A stretch of DNA of 64,000 nt, taken from the NCBI GenBank assembly GCA_902582605.1, contig CACHSP010000004.1:1-64000 (forward strand). Reading direction: 5' to 3'. The notes under the pieces were generated by a model, which had not been told where the DNA came from, made no database searches, and saw nothing but the letters and a program-made list of their open reading frames with translations. This document shows positions 1 through 13,803 of the stretch, in pieces (the first letter of the stretch is position 1; each line of letters opens with the position of its first letter). This DNA comes from an uncultured Pelagibacteraceae bacterium. Lineage in GTDB: Bacteria > Pseudomonadota > Alphaproteobacteria > Pelagibacterales > Pelagibacteraceae. A program made the position numbers and the translations under genes.

Positions 1-1
1 G

Positions 2-775
2 AAAATTTTATCTGCGAGACCTCTTCCAAAAAATTACAAGAATATTAGGCATCATTTATACGGATTTCAAAGTGTAAAAAAAAACTTCTCCTCAGGAGAT
101 TGGTTAAAATTAGTTAATAAAAAGATTCTAGATATAAAAAAAAGAAAAAAAACACCTATTCTTGTTGGTGGTACAGGATTATACTTTAAAGCAATAACAG
201 AGGGTTTAGTTAATATTCCAAATATTCCAATTCGATTAAGATCAAAAATAAGGTTACTAAATAAAAAAATTGGAACAAAGAAGTTTTTTTCAGAATTAGT
301 AAAGCTAGATCCCATATCAAAAAACTTTGTTAAACCTACAGATACTCAAAGAGTAATTCGAGCCTATGAGGTCAAATTATTTACAAAAAGATCAATTTAT
401 GACTGGTTTAAAATTACACGATCTGATTATGAAAATGATGATTTTTTAAAAATTTACATTGATTTTCCAAGAACTGAGTTAATCAAAAGAATAAGTGATC
501 GTACAGAAGATATGATTAAAAGTGGAGCAATATCAGAGGTAAAAAAATTTATAAGATTAAAAGTTCCAAGAATTAAAACTGCCTCTAAAGCAATAGGAAT
601 AGCAGAAATAAGAGATTATCTTAACAAAAAGATTGAGATTTCAGAGGTAATTGAGAAAATATCAATAAAGACTAGGCAATATGCCAAGAGACAATCTACT
701 TGGGGCAGAGGCAATATGATGGATTGGAATAGAATAAAGTCAGAGGACCTAAATAAATTTTTAAAAAAAATTTAG
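2..775 (+). CDS. miaA: tRNA dimethylallyltransferase (MiaA), 3' part
   Basis: MiaA transfers a dimethylallyl group to the N6 of A37 in tRNAs that read codons starting with U. Only the C-terminal 257 or so residues are in the window; the N-terminal P-loop part lies upstream. The frame is open from base 2 and reads through the MiaA-type segments LSARPLPKNY, HHLYGF, and ILVGGTGLYFKAITEGL, and ends with the family's typical RQYAKRQSTW(G/F)R segment. The gene ends 53 bp before ilvB, in the same direction. The product is recognised from several conserved blocks, so the call is firm even though the start is missing. Confidence 0.93.
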   Translation, partial: KILSARPLPKNYKNIRHHLYGFQSVKKNFSSGDWLKLVNKKILDIKKRKKTPILVGGTGLYFKAITEGLVNIPNIPIRLRSKIRLLNKKIGTKKFFSELVKLDPISKNFVKPTDTQRVIRAYEVKLFTKRSIYDWFKITRSDYENDDFLKIYIDFPRTELIKRISDRTEDMIKSGAISEVKKFIRLKVPRIKTASKAIGIAEIRDYLNKKIEISEVIEKISIKTRQYAKRQSTWGRGNMMDWNRIKSEDLNKFLKKI

Positions 776-828
776 ATATCACGTAGTAATTCTTGACCAA
801 TTAGCACAACTTCAGCTAGATTGCATGA

Positions 829-2595
829 ATGTCTAAATTATATACAGGTGCTGAAATTGTATTCAAATGTCTTGAGGATCAAGGAGTGGATTTTATTTTT
901 GGTTATCCAGGTGGTGCAGTATTGCCAATTTATGATGAATTAAAAAATCATAACACAATTAAACACATCTTAGTCAGACACGAACAAGGAGCAGGACATG
1001 CTGCAGAAGGTTACGCGAGATCATCTGGCAAACCAGGTGTTGTACTTGTAACTTCTGGTCCTGGGGCAACCAATGTTGTTACCGCATTGACAGATGCATA
1101 TATGGACTCTGTTCCACTAGTTTGCATATCGGGTCAAGTACCAACACATTTAATTGGCACTGATGCTTTTCAGGAATGTGATACAACTGGAATTACGAGA
1201 CCATGTACAAAACATAATTGGTTAGTCAAAGATATTAAAGATTTATCAAAAACTCTTCATGAGGCTTTTAGAGTGGCAACAACAGGAAGACCAGGGCCAG
1301 TTTTAGTTGATATACCTAAAGATATCCAGTTTGCTAAAATAGCTTATTCAAAACCTAAAGTTGAAAAAAAACTTAATGGAAAATCGTTAAATCATTTTTC
1401 ACAAAAGGACATTGATACTTTAATTGGTTTAATGAATAAATCAAAAAAACCCATCATTTATTCTGGTGGTGGAGTTATAAACTCCGGACCAGACGCGAGC
1501 AATGTTTTAAGAGAACTTGTAGAGCTCACTGGTTTTCCAATCACCTCTACGTTGCAAGGTTTAGGAGCATATCCAGGAGATGATAATCAATTTTTAGGTA
1601 TGCTAGGTATGCATGGAACTTATGAAGCTAATAACGCAATGCATGATTGTGATTTATTAATAAATATTGGTGCAAGATTTGATGATAGAATAACTGGTAA
1701 AATTGATGAGTTCTCTCCAAAATCAAAAAAAGTTCACATCGATATTGATCCTTCATCAATAAATAAAATTATTAAAGTTGATTTAGCGATAGTTGGTGAT
1801 GTTAAAGAAGTTTTAAAAGGAATTACAAAAACTCTGAAGAAAAAAAATTTAGATTTGAAAAAATCAAATAAGCAACAAATTTCTAAATGGTGGGAACAAA
1901 TACAAAAATGGCGAACAAAAAATTCTCTTCACTTTAAAAATAGCGATGAAACTATAAAACCTCAACATGCAGTACAAAGATTATATGAACTTACAAAACA
2001 TAAAGATACTTATGTTACGACTGAAGTAGGTCAACATCAAATGTGGGCAGCCCAACATTATAAATTTAATAAACCAAATCGTTGGATGACCTCTGGAGGA
2101 CTTGGAACAATGGGATATGGATTACCTGCCGCTGTGGGTGTTCAAATAGCTCATCCAAAAAAATTAGTCATTGATATTGCCGGTGAAGCTTCAGTTTTAA
2201 TGACAATGCAAGAGATGTCTACAGCAGTTCAATACAATCTGCCTATCAAAATTTTTATTTTGAACAATCAATACATGGGAATGGTGAGACAATGGCAAGA
2301 ATTATTGCATGAAAAAAATTATTCTGAAAGTTATACAGAGGCTTTACCTGATTTTATAAAAATGGCTGAAGCTTATGGTTGTAAAGGCATAAAAGCTCAG
2401 AAACCAGATGAATTAGATGAAAAAATTAGAGAAATGGTAGAGTTTGATGGGCCTGTCATTTTTGATTGTCGAGTAGACCCAAATGAAAATTGTTTTCCAA
2501 TGATCCCATCAGGAAAACCTCATAACCAAATGATATTAGGACCAAGTGAAAAAGAGGAAAATAAAATCACTGGCAAAGGTAAAGCTCTAGTATAG
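829..2595 (+). CDS. ilvB: acetolactate synthase large subunit
   Basis: Catalytic subunit of acetohydroxyacid synthase, which condenses two pyruvates (or pyruvate and 2-oxobutyrate) in the first common step of valine, leucine and isoleucine synthesis. The 588 residues match the family's length. The N-terminal TPP-domain carries the [14 protein letters not shown] block with the catalytic Glu, and the C-terminal TPP-binding motif runs from IAGEAS to the paired NN about 25 residues later. That motif reads GEAS where GDxS is usual, so the residue expected to hold Mg2+ is Glu instead of Asp (bases about 2182-2193). It is followed after 2 bp by its regulatory subunit gene. There is no clear Shine-Dalgarno sequence before the ATG. 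Confidence 0.96.
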   Translation: MSKLYTGAEIVFKCLEDQGVDFIFGYPGGAVLPIYDELKNHNTIKHILVRHEQGAGHAAEGYARSSGKPGVVLVTSGPGATNVVTALTDAYMDSVPLVCISGQVPTHLIGTDAFQECDTTGITRPCTKHNWLVKDIKDLSKTLHEAFRVATTGRPGPVLVDIPKDIQFAKIAYSKPKVEKKLNGKSLNHFSQKDIDTLIGLMNKSKKPIIYSGGGVINSGPDASNVLRELVELTGFPITSTLQGLGAYPGDDNQFLGMLGMHGTYEANNAMHDCDLLINIGARFDDRITGKIDEFSPKSKKVHIDIDPSSINKIIKVDLAIVGDVKEVLKGITKTLKKKNLDLKKSNKQQISKWWEQIQKWRTKNSLHFKNSDETIKPQHAVQRLYELTKHKDTYVTTEVGQHQMWAAQHYKFNKPNRWMTSGGLGTMGYGLPAAVGVQIAHPKKLVIDIAGEASVLMTMQEMSTAVQYNLPIKIFILNNQYMGMVRQWQELLHEKNYSESYTEALPDFIKMAEAYGCKGIKAQKPDELDEKIREMVEFDGPVIFDCRVDPNENCFPMIPSGKPHNQMILGPSEKEENKITGKGKALV

Positions 2596-2597
2596 TT

Positions 2598-4186
<1,589 letters not shown>

Positions 4187-4273
4187 ATTTTAGTTCCAAA
4201 TTGGGAAAATTCGGTATTTTACTTTTGCAATCTAAACGAGAGGTTGTATATTTCAAAAACAAAAATTTTTAAT

Positions 4274-6885
<2,612 letters not shown>

Positions 6886-6890
6886 GAGTA

Positions 6891-8120
6891 ATGGCCTCTA
6901 GCAGAGATGATTTTATAATAGCAATTCGTTCTGCTTTTTTAAAAAAAAGCACTCAACAAAAATTTTCTCTACTTACTTTAGTATTTATTTCTATATTTAT
7001 AATCCTTCTATCAAGCCTAGACTTTAAGGCAGTGAGATATCTGAAGGCTGGATTAAGTGAGGTGGTTTATCGATCATCTTTTATTGTCTCTATACCTGAA
7101 AACTTTGTCAGGAATTCATTTATTAATATAATTGAATACACAACATTTTTTAATAGATATCAAAATAACAGAGATGAATTGGATAAACTTAAATCTGATT
7201 TTGTATCTAACGAAATTATTCAGTATGAAAATCAAGAACTGAAGGTACTAATTGATGATTATATTTCAAGTTCAAATAAAATTTTAGCAAAAATAATTGT
7301 TGATCATGATAGCCCTTTTTTAAAGAGCATAATCATAAATAAAGGAAGTAAAGACGATATAAAAATTGGTACAAATATTTATGATCAATCTTATTTAGTT
7401 GGTCGAGTAATTGAGGTGAATTATAAGACATCAAGGGTTTTATTGTTATCAGATTTGAATTCTAATGTTCCAGTAACAATTGCTCCTCAAAATATCCAAG
7501 CAATAGTCACAGGGAGCGGAGACAATTTTGGACAAATTAAATATATTAAAGCGGGTTTATCAGAGGAGTTAGTTGATGAAAGTATAGTTTACACCTCAGG
7601 TACCGGAGCAATATTTAAAAGTGGAGTACCAATAGGCAAATTAAGATCTAAAAAAGATGGTTCTTCTAATAGATACGACGTTGAATTCTACAGCGACTTT
7701 ACACAATTAAAATATGTTTTTGCAGAAACAATTACTCAAATTGAAATTCCTCAAGTTGAACCAGAAATAGTTCCAATTGAAGATAAAAGTGAAGAACTTG
7801 AAGAGTCAAAATTAAAGATTTTAGAAGATGAGCTTAAAATTATTGAGGAGACTAATTCAAAATTTATAGAAGAAAATGAAAATTTAACTAGTGAAATTAA
7901 TGATTTAAATAATCAAATTTCAGTTTTAAATAATGAAATTTTTTTACAAAAGCAAAAAATCAATCAATTCAACCTAGATACTCAAGAGTTAGAATTTTTA
8001 AAGTTAAACTTAGAACATGGTCATAAATGTAGAAAATCTTTTTTTAATGCTGATGGTTTTAATGTTGGAACTGAAGAGTACAAGAGTTGTGTTTTAAATG
8101 GAGGTAGAACAGGTGGCTAA
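6891..8120 (+). CDS. mreC: rod shape-determining protein MreC with long C-terminal coiled coil
   Basis: Membrane-anchored periplasmic scaffold that links MreB filaments to PBP2/RodA. The N-terminal transmembrane helix is near residues 24-44, a first coiled coil follows, and the beta-rich MreC core spans roughly residues 120-285. At 409 residues it is long for the family. The excess is a second, acidic coiled coil (about 295-370) and a Cys-containing tail (372-409) with C380 and C400 around an FNVGTEEY segment. The core is ordinary, so function as MreC is secure; the role of the tail is unknown. It is 5 bp after mreB and overlaps mreD. Confidence 0.93.
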   Translation: MASSRDDFIIAIRSAFLKKSTQQKFSLLTLVFISIFIILLSSLDFKAVRYLKAGLSEVVYRSSFIVSIPENFVRNSFINIIEYTTFFNRYQNNRDELDKLKSDFVSNEIIQYENQELKVLIDDYISSSNKILAKIIVDHDSPFLKSIIINKGSKDDIKIGTNIYDQSYLVGRVIEVNYKTSRVLLLSDLNSNVPVTIAPQNIQAIVTGSGDNFGQIKYIKAGLSEELVDESIVYTSGTGAIFKSGVPIGKLRSKKDGSSNRYDVEFYSDFTQLKYVFAETITQIEIPQVEPEIVPIEDKSEELEESKLKILEDELKIIEETNSKFIEENENLTSEINDLNNQISVLNNEIFLQKQKINQFNLDTQELEFLKLNLEHGHKCRKSFFNADGFNVGTEEYKSCVLNGGRTGG

Positions 8121-8619
8121 TTTAAAAACAAAAGGATCATTCTCTAAGTTATACACCTGGTTACCAATAATTTTATTATTTGTTTCAGTACTTAATGAAT
8201 TTGATTTTAATTATTTAAAACTTGAGTATTTTTCTTTTAATTTCCCATTTATTTTGATCTTTTTCTTTACCTTAAAAGATTTTAAACATTTTGATTATCT
8301 TTTTGTATTTTTTGCAGGTTTGCTTAACGATACTGTTATTGGTTTGCCTCTAGGAATAAGTAGTTTGTCTTATACATTGATTTGCATTGCTACAGCATAT
8401 ATTAGAAATATAACAATAAGACCAAGCCCGATGAAAGATTGGTTCTATTTTTTATTTATAATAAGTTTGATTAACTCTTTAAATTACTCAGTTTTAACAT
8501 TATTTTTTTCTTATGATTTAGTTTTAACGAGCTATCTAGTTAACACGACTTGTACATTTTTACTTTATATAATTTTTGTATCAATATTTAAATATTACAT
8601 GAAAGGAATTAATGATTAA
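8113..8619 (+). CDS. mreD: rod shape-determining protein MreD
   Basis: Small integral membrane component of the elongasome. The sequence is mostly hydrophobic with about five transmembrane helices and the family-typical FAGLLNDTVIGLPLGISSLSY segment. I place the start at the GTG at 8113, because a perfect GGAGGT (8100-8105) sits seven bases before it; this gives 168 residues. The in-frame ATG at 8098 would add five residues, but that codon overlaps the ribosome-binding site itself. With the GTG start the gene overlaps the mreC end by 8 bp. It overlaps mrdA by 8 bp downstream. Identity rests on position and hydrophobic pattern more than on strong motifs. Confidence 0.88.
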   Translation: MANLKTKGSFSKLYTWLPIILLFVSVLNEFDFNYLKLEYFSFNFPFILIFFFTLKDFKHFDYLFVFFAGLLNDTVIGLPLGISSLSYTLICIATAYIRNITIRPSPMKDWFYFLFIISLINSLNYSVLTLFFSYDLVLTSYLVNTTCTFLLYIIFVSIFKYYMKGIND

Positions 8620-10486
8620 TTCTTCAAGTGATAATGTAAAGAAACTTAACTCTATTAATAGAAGAATGTTCATTACAGGTTCATTAAAATTTTTTGTAAT
8701 GATAGGAATAGTCAGTAGATTATTTTTTTTACAAGTTAAAGAAAATAAAAAGTATTTAACTCTTTCCGACAAAAATAGAATTAGAGAATGGAAATTAGCC
8801 CCTGTGAGAGGAGAATTTCATGATTACTTTGGTAATGTTATTGCAGGAAATTTTGAAGCTTATCAACTCCACGTGATACCAGAACAAGTTGAAGATTTTA
8901 GGTATGTTATATATCGATTAAAAGACTTACTAGATTTATCAGATAACGAATTTAAAAAAGTATTAAAAAAGAAAAATGAAATAAAGCCTTGGGAAACTTT
9001 AATTGTTTCTGATAATTTGAGTTGGCAAAAGTTTTCAAAGATCAATAATCATTTATATGATTTAAATGGTGTAAAGCCCGTTATATCAATTTCTAGAAAC
9101 TATCCTTTTAAAGAAAATTTTACACACTTAATTGGTTACGTAAGTCAAGCAAACCAAGATGATATTGAGTCAACACAAGCTATAAAGAAAAATTTTGTTC
9201 CGGGACTAAAAGTTGGGAAAATAGGCTTAGAAAAAACATTTGAAGAAAAATTAATAGGAACCAATGATATTGAGAGATATGAAGTAAATGCTTATGGCAG
9301 AAGAATCAGTCAATTAGAATTTCAAAAAGGTGAAAAAGGTAAAACTTTAAGATTAACTATTGATACTGAGGTTCAGAAGTTAGCAAACGAACTACTTAAG
9401 GATAAAGCTGGCTCTATTTGTGTAATGGATATTTATACAGGTGCAGTGGTTGCAATGCATTCTTCACCATCATTCGATCCCAACTTATTTGTGTTTGGTA
9501 TTAGTCAGGATGATTGGCAATTAATTCGTAATGATCCAATGAAACCATTAGTTAATAAGACTTTACAAGGGAATTACTCACCAGGTTCTACGATTAAACC
9601 GATTGTTGCTTTATCTGCACTTGAGAATGGAATAGTTAACACAAGTTTTACAGTTAGATGCACTGGTAAAACAGAAATGTATGGCCAAACTTATCATTGC
9701 TGGAAGAAAAAAGGCCATGGTTATGTAAGTTTAAGAAATGCAATGAAGCAGTCTTGTGACACCTATTTTTATGAAGTTGCCCGTAAACTTGGGGTTGATA
9801 AATTGAGCGAAACTGCAAAAAAATTTGGTCTCGGAGAAAAAGTTTTTGGTGATTTGTTTGATATTGAAAAAAAAGGATTAATTCCAAATACTCAATGGAA
9901 AAAGAATGCCCTGGGTAAAGGATGGTTATTAGGTGAAACAATAATAACAGGAATAGGACAAGGTTATATCCAAACCACTCCAATTCAATTATGTTTAATG
10001 ACCGCCCAAATTGCAAATGGGGGTTATAAAATTTATCCTCATATTGTTGTAGATGATAAAGCTAAAGATCAGCCTATAGATAAATTTACCCCACTTTATA
10101 AAAACTCAAAAAATATCAAGATTGTCCAAGATGCTATCTTTGGTTCAACAAATGAGGTAATGGGTACATCTTATCGTTCAAGAATTGATAATCCAAAATA
10201 TCAGTTTGCTGGTAAAACTGGGACAGCACAAGTTAAAAAAATTACTGAGGAAGAAAGAGAATTAGATCTTAAAACTTTTGAGATACCTTACGAGCAAAGA
10301 GATCATGCTTTATATGTAGCTTTTGGGCCATATAAAAATCCTAGATACGCATTAAGTATCATTGTTGAACACGGAGGAAACGGAAGTACAACTGCCGCTC
10401 CAATGGCAACTAGATTATTTAAATTAATTATTGATCGACATAAGATAAGAGAGTCATTAGGAAATAAGAAATATTTGGAGATATAG
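8612..10486 (+). CDS. mrdA: penicillin-binding protein 2
   Basis: Transpeptidase that cross-links peptidoglycan during cell elongation, partner of RodA. The 624 residues are the usual size. A membrane anchor lies near residues 22-42 and is followed by the PBP dimerisation domain. The three active-site motifs are present: SxxK in SPGSTIKP near residue 326, the second motif as SCD near 379-381 in MKQSCDTYFYEVA, and KTGT near 533-536 in FAGKTGTAQV. It overlaps mreD by 8 bp and rodA starts on the next base, so translation is probably coupled. Confidence 0.96.
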   Translation: MINSSSDNVKKLNSINRRMFITGSLKFFVMIGIVSRLFFLQVKENKKYLTLSDKNRIREWKLAPVRGEFHDYFGNVIAGNFEAYQLHVIPEQVEDFRYVIYRLKDLLDLSDNEFKKVLKKKNEIKPWETLIVSDNLSWQKFSKINNHLYDLNGVKPVISISRNYPFKENFTHLIGYVSQANQDDIESTQAIKKNFVPGLKVGKIGLEKTFEEKLIGTNDIERYEVNAYGRRISQLEFQKGEKGKTLRLTIDTEVQKLANELLKDKAGSICVMDIYTGAVVAMHSSPSFDPNLFVFGISQDDWQLIRNDPMKPLVNKTLQGNYSPGSTIKPIVALSALENGIVNTSFTVRCTGKTEMYGQTYHCWKKKGHGYVSLRNAMKQSCDTYFYEVARKLGVDKLSETAKKFGLGEKVFGDLFDIEKKGLIPNTQWKKNALGKGWLLGETIITGIGQGYIQTTPIQLCLMTAQIANGGYKIYPHIVVDDKAKDQPIDKFTPLYKNSKNIKIVQDAIFGSTNEVMGTSYRSRIDNPKYQFAGKTGTAQVKKITEEERELDLKTFEIPYEQRDHALYVAFGPYKNPRYALSIIVEHGGNGSTTAAPMATRLFKLIIDRHKIRESLGNKKYLEI

Positions 10487-11614
10487 ATGTATCAACATAC
10501 AAGATTAACAACAAACAGACTTGGTTTTTTTCAAAAATTTAGAAACTTTGATTATATATTATTAGTTTGTATATTGTTACTTGGCTTTATTAGTTTAGCA
10601 ACAATGTACTCCACTGACGGTGGTGAGATTAAATTTCATACCAAAAGCCATTTTACAAAATTAGCAGTATTTACTTTAATGATGCTAGTGATGTCATTTA
10701 TCAATATTAAGTATTGGTTCTCAATAGGTTATTTAGCATATGTAGCGGTAGTAGGTTTATTGGTTGGGACCTATTTATTTGGAATTACCTCATCTGGCTC
10801 TCAAAGATGGATAAATTTATATTTTATAAATTTACAGCCCTCTGAATTGATGAAAATATTTATTATTGTTTGTTTGGCTAAATTTTTTCATAGAATGAAG
10901 TTAGAAAATGTGAATTCTATTTATACAATTTTAACTTCTTTAATAATAATACTTATGCCAATGGGGTTAGTCATTGTACAACCGGACCTTGGAACTGCAG
11001 TTTTAATTGCTATAAGCGGAATAGCAGTATTATGGTTTGCAGGTATTAATTATAAGTATTTTATTTATACAATTCTTGGATTTATAATTTCTCTACCTTT
11101 CGTGATAGCTTTCTTGAAGCCCTATCAGAAATTAAGAGTGTTGACATTTCTAAATCCTGACAAGGATCCTCTGGGTGCTGGTTATCAAATTATCCAATCT
11201 AAAATAGCTGTCGGATCTGGTGGTATATTTGGTAAAGGTTTTTTAAAAGGTACACAAAGTTATCTTGAGTTTTTGCCAGAAAAACATACTGATTTTATTT
11301 TCACACTTTTCTCAGAGGAATTTGGTTTTGTGGGATCTGCAATACTTTTAGTTATCTATGCAATCATTATTTACAGAATTGTTGCAATTGGAGCTAGTTC
11401 CAGAAGTTATTTTGCAAAGATTTTTTGTTATAGTTTTGGTGCAGCCATTTTTGTATTCATTACTATAAATATGAGTATGGTTTTAGGTTTACTACCTATA
11501 GTTGGTTCTCCTTTACCAATTATGTCTTATGGTGGATCCTCCATGTTAGCAACTATGATTGGCTTTGGAATTGTCATGAGTGCTAGAGTTCACAATCAAC
11601 AATTGATTGCCTAA
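10487..11614 (+). CDS. rodA: peptidoglycan glycosyltransferase RodA (SEDS family)
   Basis: SEDS-family enzyme that polymerises lipid II into glycan strands with PBP2. It has 375 residues and about ten transmembrane helices. Family landmarks are GSQRWINLYFINLQPSELMK, the VIVQPDLGTAVL segment, the FLPEKHTDFIFTLFSEEFGF block and the final PIMSYGGSSM. It begins directly after the mrdA stop codon and closes the elongasome operon; a 49-bp gap follows before the next gene. Confidence 0.96.
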   Translation: MYQHTRLTTNRLGFFQKFRNFDYILLVCILLLGFISLATMYSTDGGEIKFHTKSHFTKLAVFTLMMLVMSFINIKYWFSIGYLAYVAVVGLLVGTYLFGITSSGSQRWINLYFINLQPSELMKIFIIVCLAKFFHRMKLENVNSIYTILTSLIIILMPMGLVIVQPDLGTAVLIAISGIAVLWFAGINYKYFIYTILGFIISLPFVIAFLKPYQKLRVLTFLNPDKDPLGAGYQIIQSKIAVGSGGIFGKGFLKGTQSYLEFLPEKHTDFIFTLFSEEFGFVGSAILLVIYAIIIYRIVAIGASSRSYFAKIFCYSFGAAIFVFITINMSMVLGLLPIVGSPLPIMSYGGSSMLATMIGFGIVMSARVHNQQLIA

Positions 11615-11663
11615 GTATAATTTGTCGCTTAACTTATTTGATAGATAGATAGTATATTTTTCT

Positions 11664-12905
11664 ATGAGTAAAAATTTACATGTGGGGATTGTTGGCTCAG
11701 GTATTCAAGGAGTATCAAACGCTTTATTTCTTCAAAAGAAAGGTTTTAAAGTAACTATATTTGACAGAGATAATCCGGGTAGTCCAGCGGCTTCATATGG
11801 CAATGCTGGCCACTTTTCTCCTTATGCTTCACTATCATTGAATAGAACTGATGTTCTTGCTGACGTGCCAGCCATGTTATTAAGTTCAACAGGTCCGCTA
11901 GCTCTAAAATGGAATTATGTGCCGAAAATGTTGCCTTGGTTTTTCAAGTTTATTTTAAATACAACAAAAAACAAGATGATGCACACTGCAAGAAATATGC
12001 ATCAAATTTTAGATTTAGCATTACCTGCATATGATGAACTTTTTGATGAAATTAATTTAGAGGGTCTCGTTGAAAATAAAGGAATTCTCTATATTTGGAA
12101 TGATAAAGACTTAAAAAGCAGAGAATTAGAAATTAAAGTAAGAGATGAACTCGGTGTAAAACAACAACTAGTCAATAAATCTGAAATTCACGATCTAGAA
12201 CCTAACATAAAACCTTTTTATCATGCAGGAGTTTATTATCCATATGCACGACATGCCCGAAACCCTAAAAAAATCTTACTTAAATTATTTGAATTATTTT
12301 TAAAAAAGGGTGGAAAGTTTGAAAAGAAAAATATTAATGATATTGAGTTTGATACAGAAAAACCAGTTTTTGTAACAGATGGGGAAAGATATACTTTTGA
12401 TAAAATTGTAATTGCTTGTGGAGCTTTCTCAAAAAAATTAACAGACAATTTAGGTGAACGAATTCCACTTGATACTGAAAGAGGTTACCATGTTCACTTT
12501 AAGGATTGTGATCATCTTTTAAGTAGACCCGTCATTTTTTCTAATAGAGGATTTGGTATTACTCCTATGGAACAGGGATTAAGAGTGGTTGGCACAGTTG
12601 AGTTTGGTGGATTAGACAATCCCCTTTCAAAATCTAGAATAAAAAATTTGATTAATAATGCAAAGTATATGTTAGGTGATCTTCCAGAACATGAAGATGA
12701 ATGGTTAGGTTTTAGACCTACACTGCCAGATTTTTTACCTGTAATGGGACCCTCAAAAAATTATAAAAATGTATTTTATTGTTTTGGGCATCATCATTTA
12801 GGATGGACATTAGGTCCGATTTCTGGAAAGATTGTCTCTGGAATGATAGCTAAAGAAAATACTAATCTAAATTTAGATCCTTATAGCTCAGTAAGATTTA
12901 GTTAA
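11664..12905 (+). CDS. FAD-dependent D-amino acid dehydrogenase-like oxidoreductase
   Basis: A DadA/DAO-type flavoenzyme that would deaminate an amino acid and pass electrons to the respiratory chain. The dinucleotide-binding motif is at the N terminus (GIVGSGIQGVSNALFLQKKG), and the DAO-family C-terminal segment MGPSKNYKNVFYCFGHHHLG with the following GP(I)SG is clear. Length is 413 residues, close to DadA. The exact substrate cannot be read from the sequence. It begins a run of five closely spaced genes (to 16019), which may handle organic nitrogen compounds together. Confidence 0.85.
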   Translation: MSKNLHVGIVGSGIQGVSNALFLQKKGFKVTIFDRDNPGSPAASYGNAGHFSPYASLSLNRTDVLADVPAMLLSSTGPLALKWNYVPKMLPWFFKFILNTTKNKMMHTARNMHQILDLALPAYDELFDEINLEGLVENKGILYIWNDKDLKSRELEIKVRDELGVKQQLVNKSEIHDLEPNIKPFYHAGVYYPYARHARNPKKILLKLFELFLKKGGKFEKKNINDIEFDTEKPVFVTDGERYTFDKIVIACGAFSKKLTDNLGERIPLDTERGYHVHFKDCDHLLSRPVIFSNRGFGITPMEQGLRVVGTVEFGGLDNPLSKSRIKNLINNAKYMLGDLPEHEDEWLGFRPTLPDFLPVMGPSKNYKNVFYCFGHHHLGWTLGPISGKIVSGMIAKENTNLNLDPYSSVRFS

Positions 12906-12909
12906 TCAA

Positions 12910-13803
12910 ATGCAAAATACTAAGGCATACATAATGCTAGTATGTGCAACATTATTTTGGGCAGGAAATTTTACATTAGCAAAGCTTGCTTATTTAGAAA
13001 ATATACCTCCCAACTCACTCGCATTTTTAAGGTGGTGCCTAGTATGGATAATATTACTTCCCTTCACCTATAAAGAGATATTAAAATTAAAAAATCAAAT
13101 TAAAGGAAATTTATCATTATTTCTTATTCTAGGTTCTACTAGTGTATGTATATTTACTTCTTTTACTTATAACGCTTTAAATTACACTCAAGTAATTAAT
13201 GCATCACTTTTTAATACCGCAATACCTGTAACAATAATTTTAGTTTGTTTTTTATTAAAAATTGAAAAAACAAATATTTTTCAAATATCTGGATTAGTCA
13301 TTTCAGTTTTAGGAATTTTAGCTATTATCACTAAACTTGATCTAAATATTTTACTTACCTTAAATTTTAACAAAGGCGATTTATTTATGGTCGGAGCAAT
13401 TATTGCTTGGGGAATATATTCTGCATATTTGAGAAAAAGAACCTTTGAAGTATCTTTACTTGCTCTTGTCCATATAATTTGCACATTTGGATTAATTTTT
13501 CTTTTGCCTCTATTTATTTTAGATATGGCACAAGGCAAAATTATTGAGATGAGTAGTAATTTTTTTTATATTTTAGCTTATGTTGCAATATTTCCAAGTA
13601 TTGGCTCTTACTATTGTTGGGCTGGAGCTGTTTCAATCATTGGGGCAAATCGAGCTGGAATATTTTTATCTTTAATTCCATTATTTAGTACTTTGATGGC
13701 GATATTCTTTTACAGTGAACAGTTTCAATTTTTCCACTTGATTGGGGCAATTTTAATTATATTAGGTTTATTTCTATCAAATAAGGAAATTAAAAATGCT
13801 TAA
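12910..13803 (+). CDS. EamA/DMT-family transporter
   Basis: Inner-membrane drug/metabolite transporter family protein with about ten transmembrane helices in two repeated EamA halves. The first half begins LVCATLFWAGNFTLAKLAY, typical of the family, and the second half begins near ALIAWGIYSAYLRKR-like sequence (around residue 165). It has 297 residues, the usual length. Substrate is unknown; many relatives export amino acids or other metabolites. It starts 4 bp after the DadA-like gene and overlaps the next gene by 8 bp. Confidence 0.88.
   Translation: MQNTKAYIMLVCATLFWAGNFTLAKLAYLENIPPNSLAFLRWCLVWIILLPFTYKEILKLKNQIKGNLSLFLILGSTSVCIFTSFTYNALNYTQVINASLFNTAIPVTIILVCFLLKIEKTNIFQISGLVISVLGILAIITKLDLNILLTLNFNKGDLFMVGAIIAWGIYSAYLRKRTFEVSLLALVHIICTFGLIFLLPLFILDMAQGKIIEMSSNFFYILAYVAIFPSIGSYYCWAGAVSIIGANRAGIFLSLIPLFSTLMAIFFYSEQFQFFHLIGAILIILGLFLSNKEIKNA

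Noticed and set aside
4187-4243. Possible terminator after ilvC
   Set aside because: The hairpin AATTTT...AAAATT has bulges and no T run, so it is not convincing.
4244-4273. TTG start extending LeuA by ten residues
   Set aside because: The GAGAGG before it touches the codon with no spacer, and the added residues do not look like LeuA. The ATG at 4274 fits the family.
11640-11652. Short GATA repeat (GATAGATAGATAG) before the DadA-like gene
   Set aside because: Only three units, common by chance in such AT-rich DNA, and no hairpin or promoter is attached to it.
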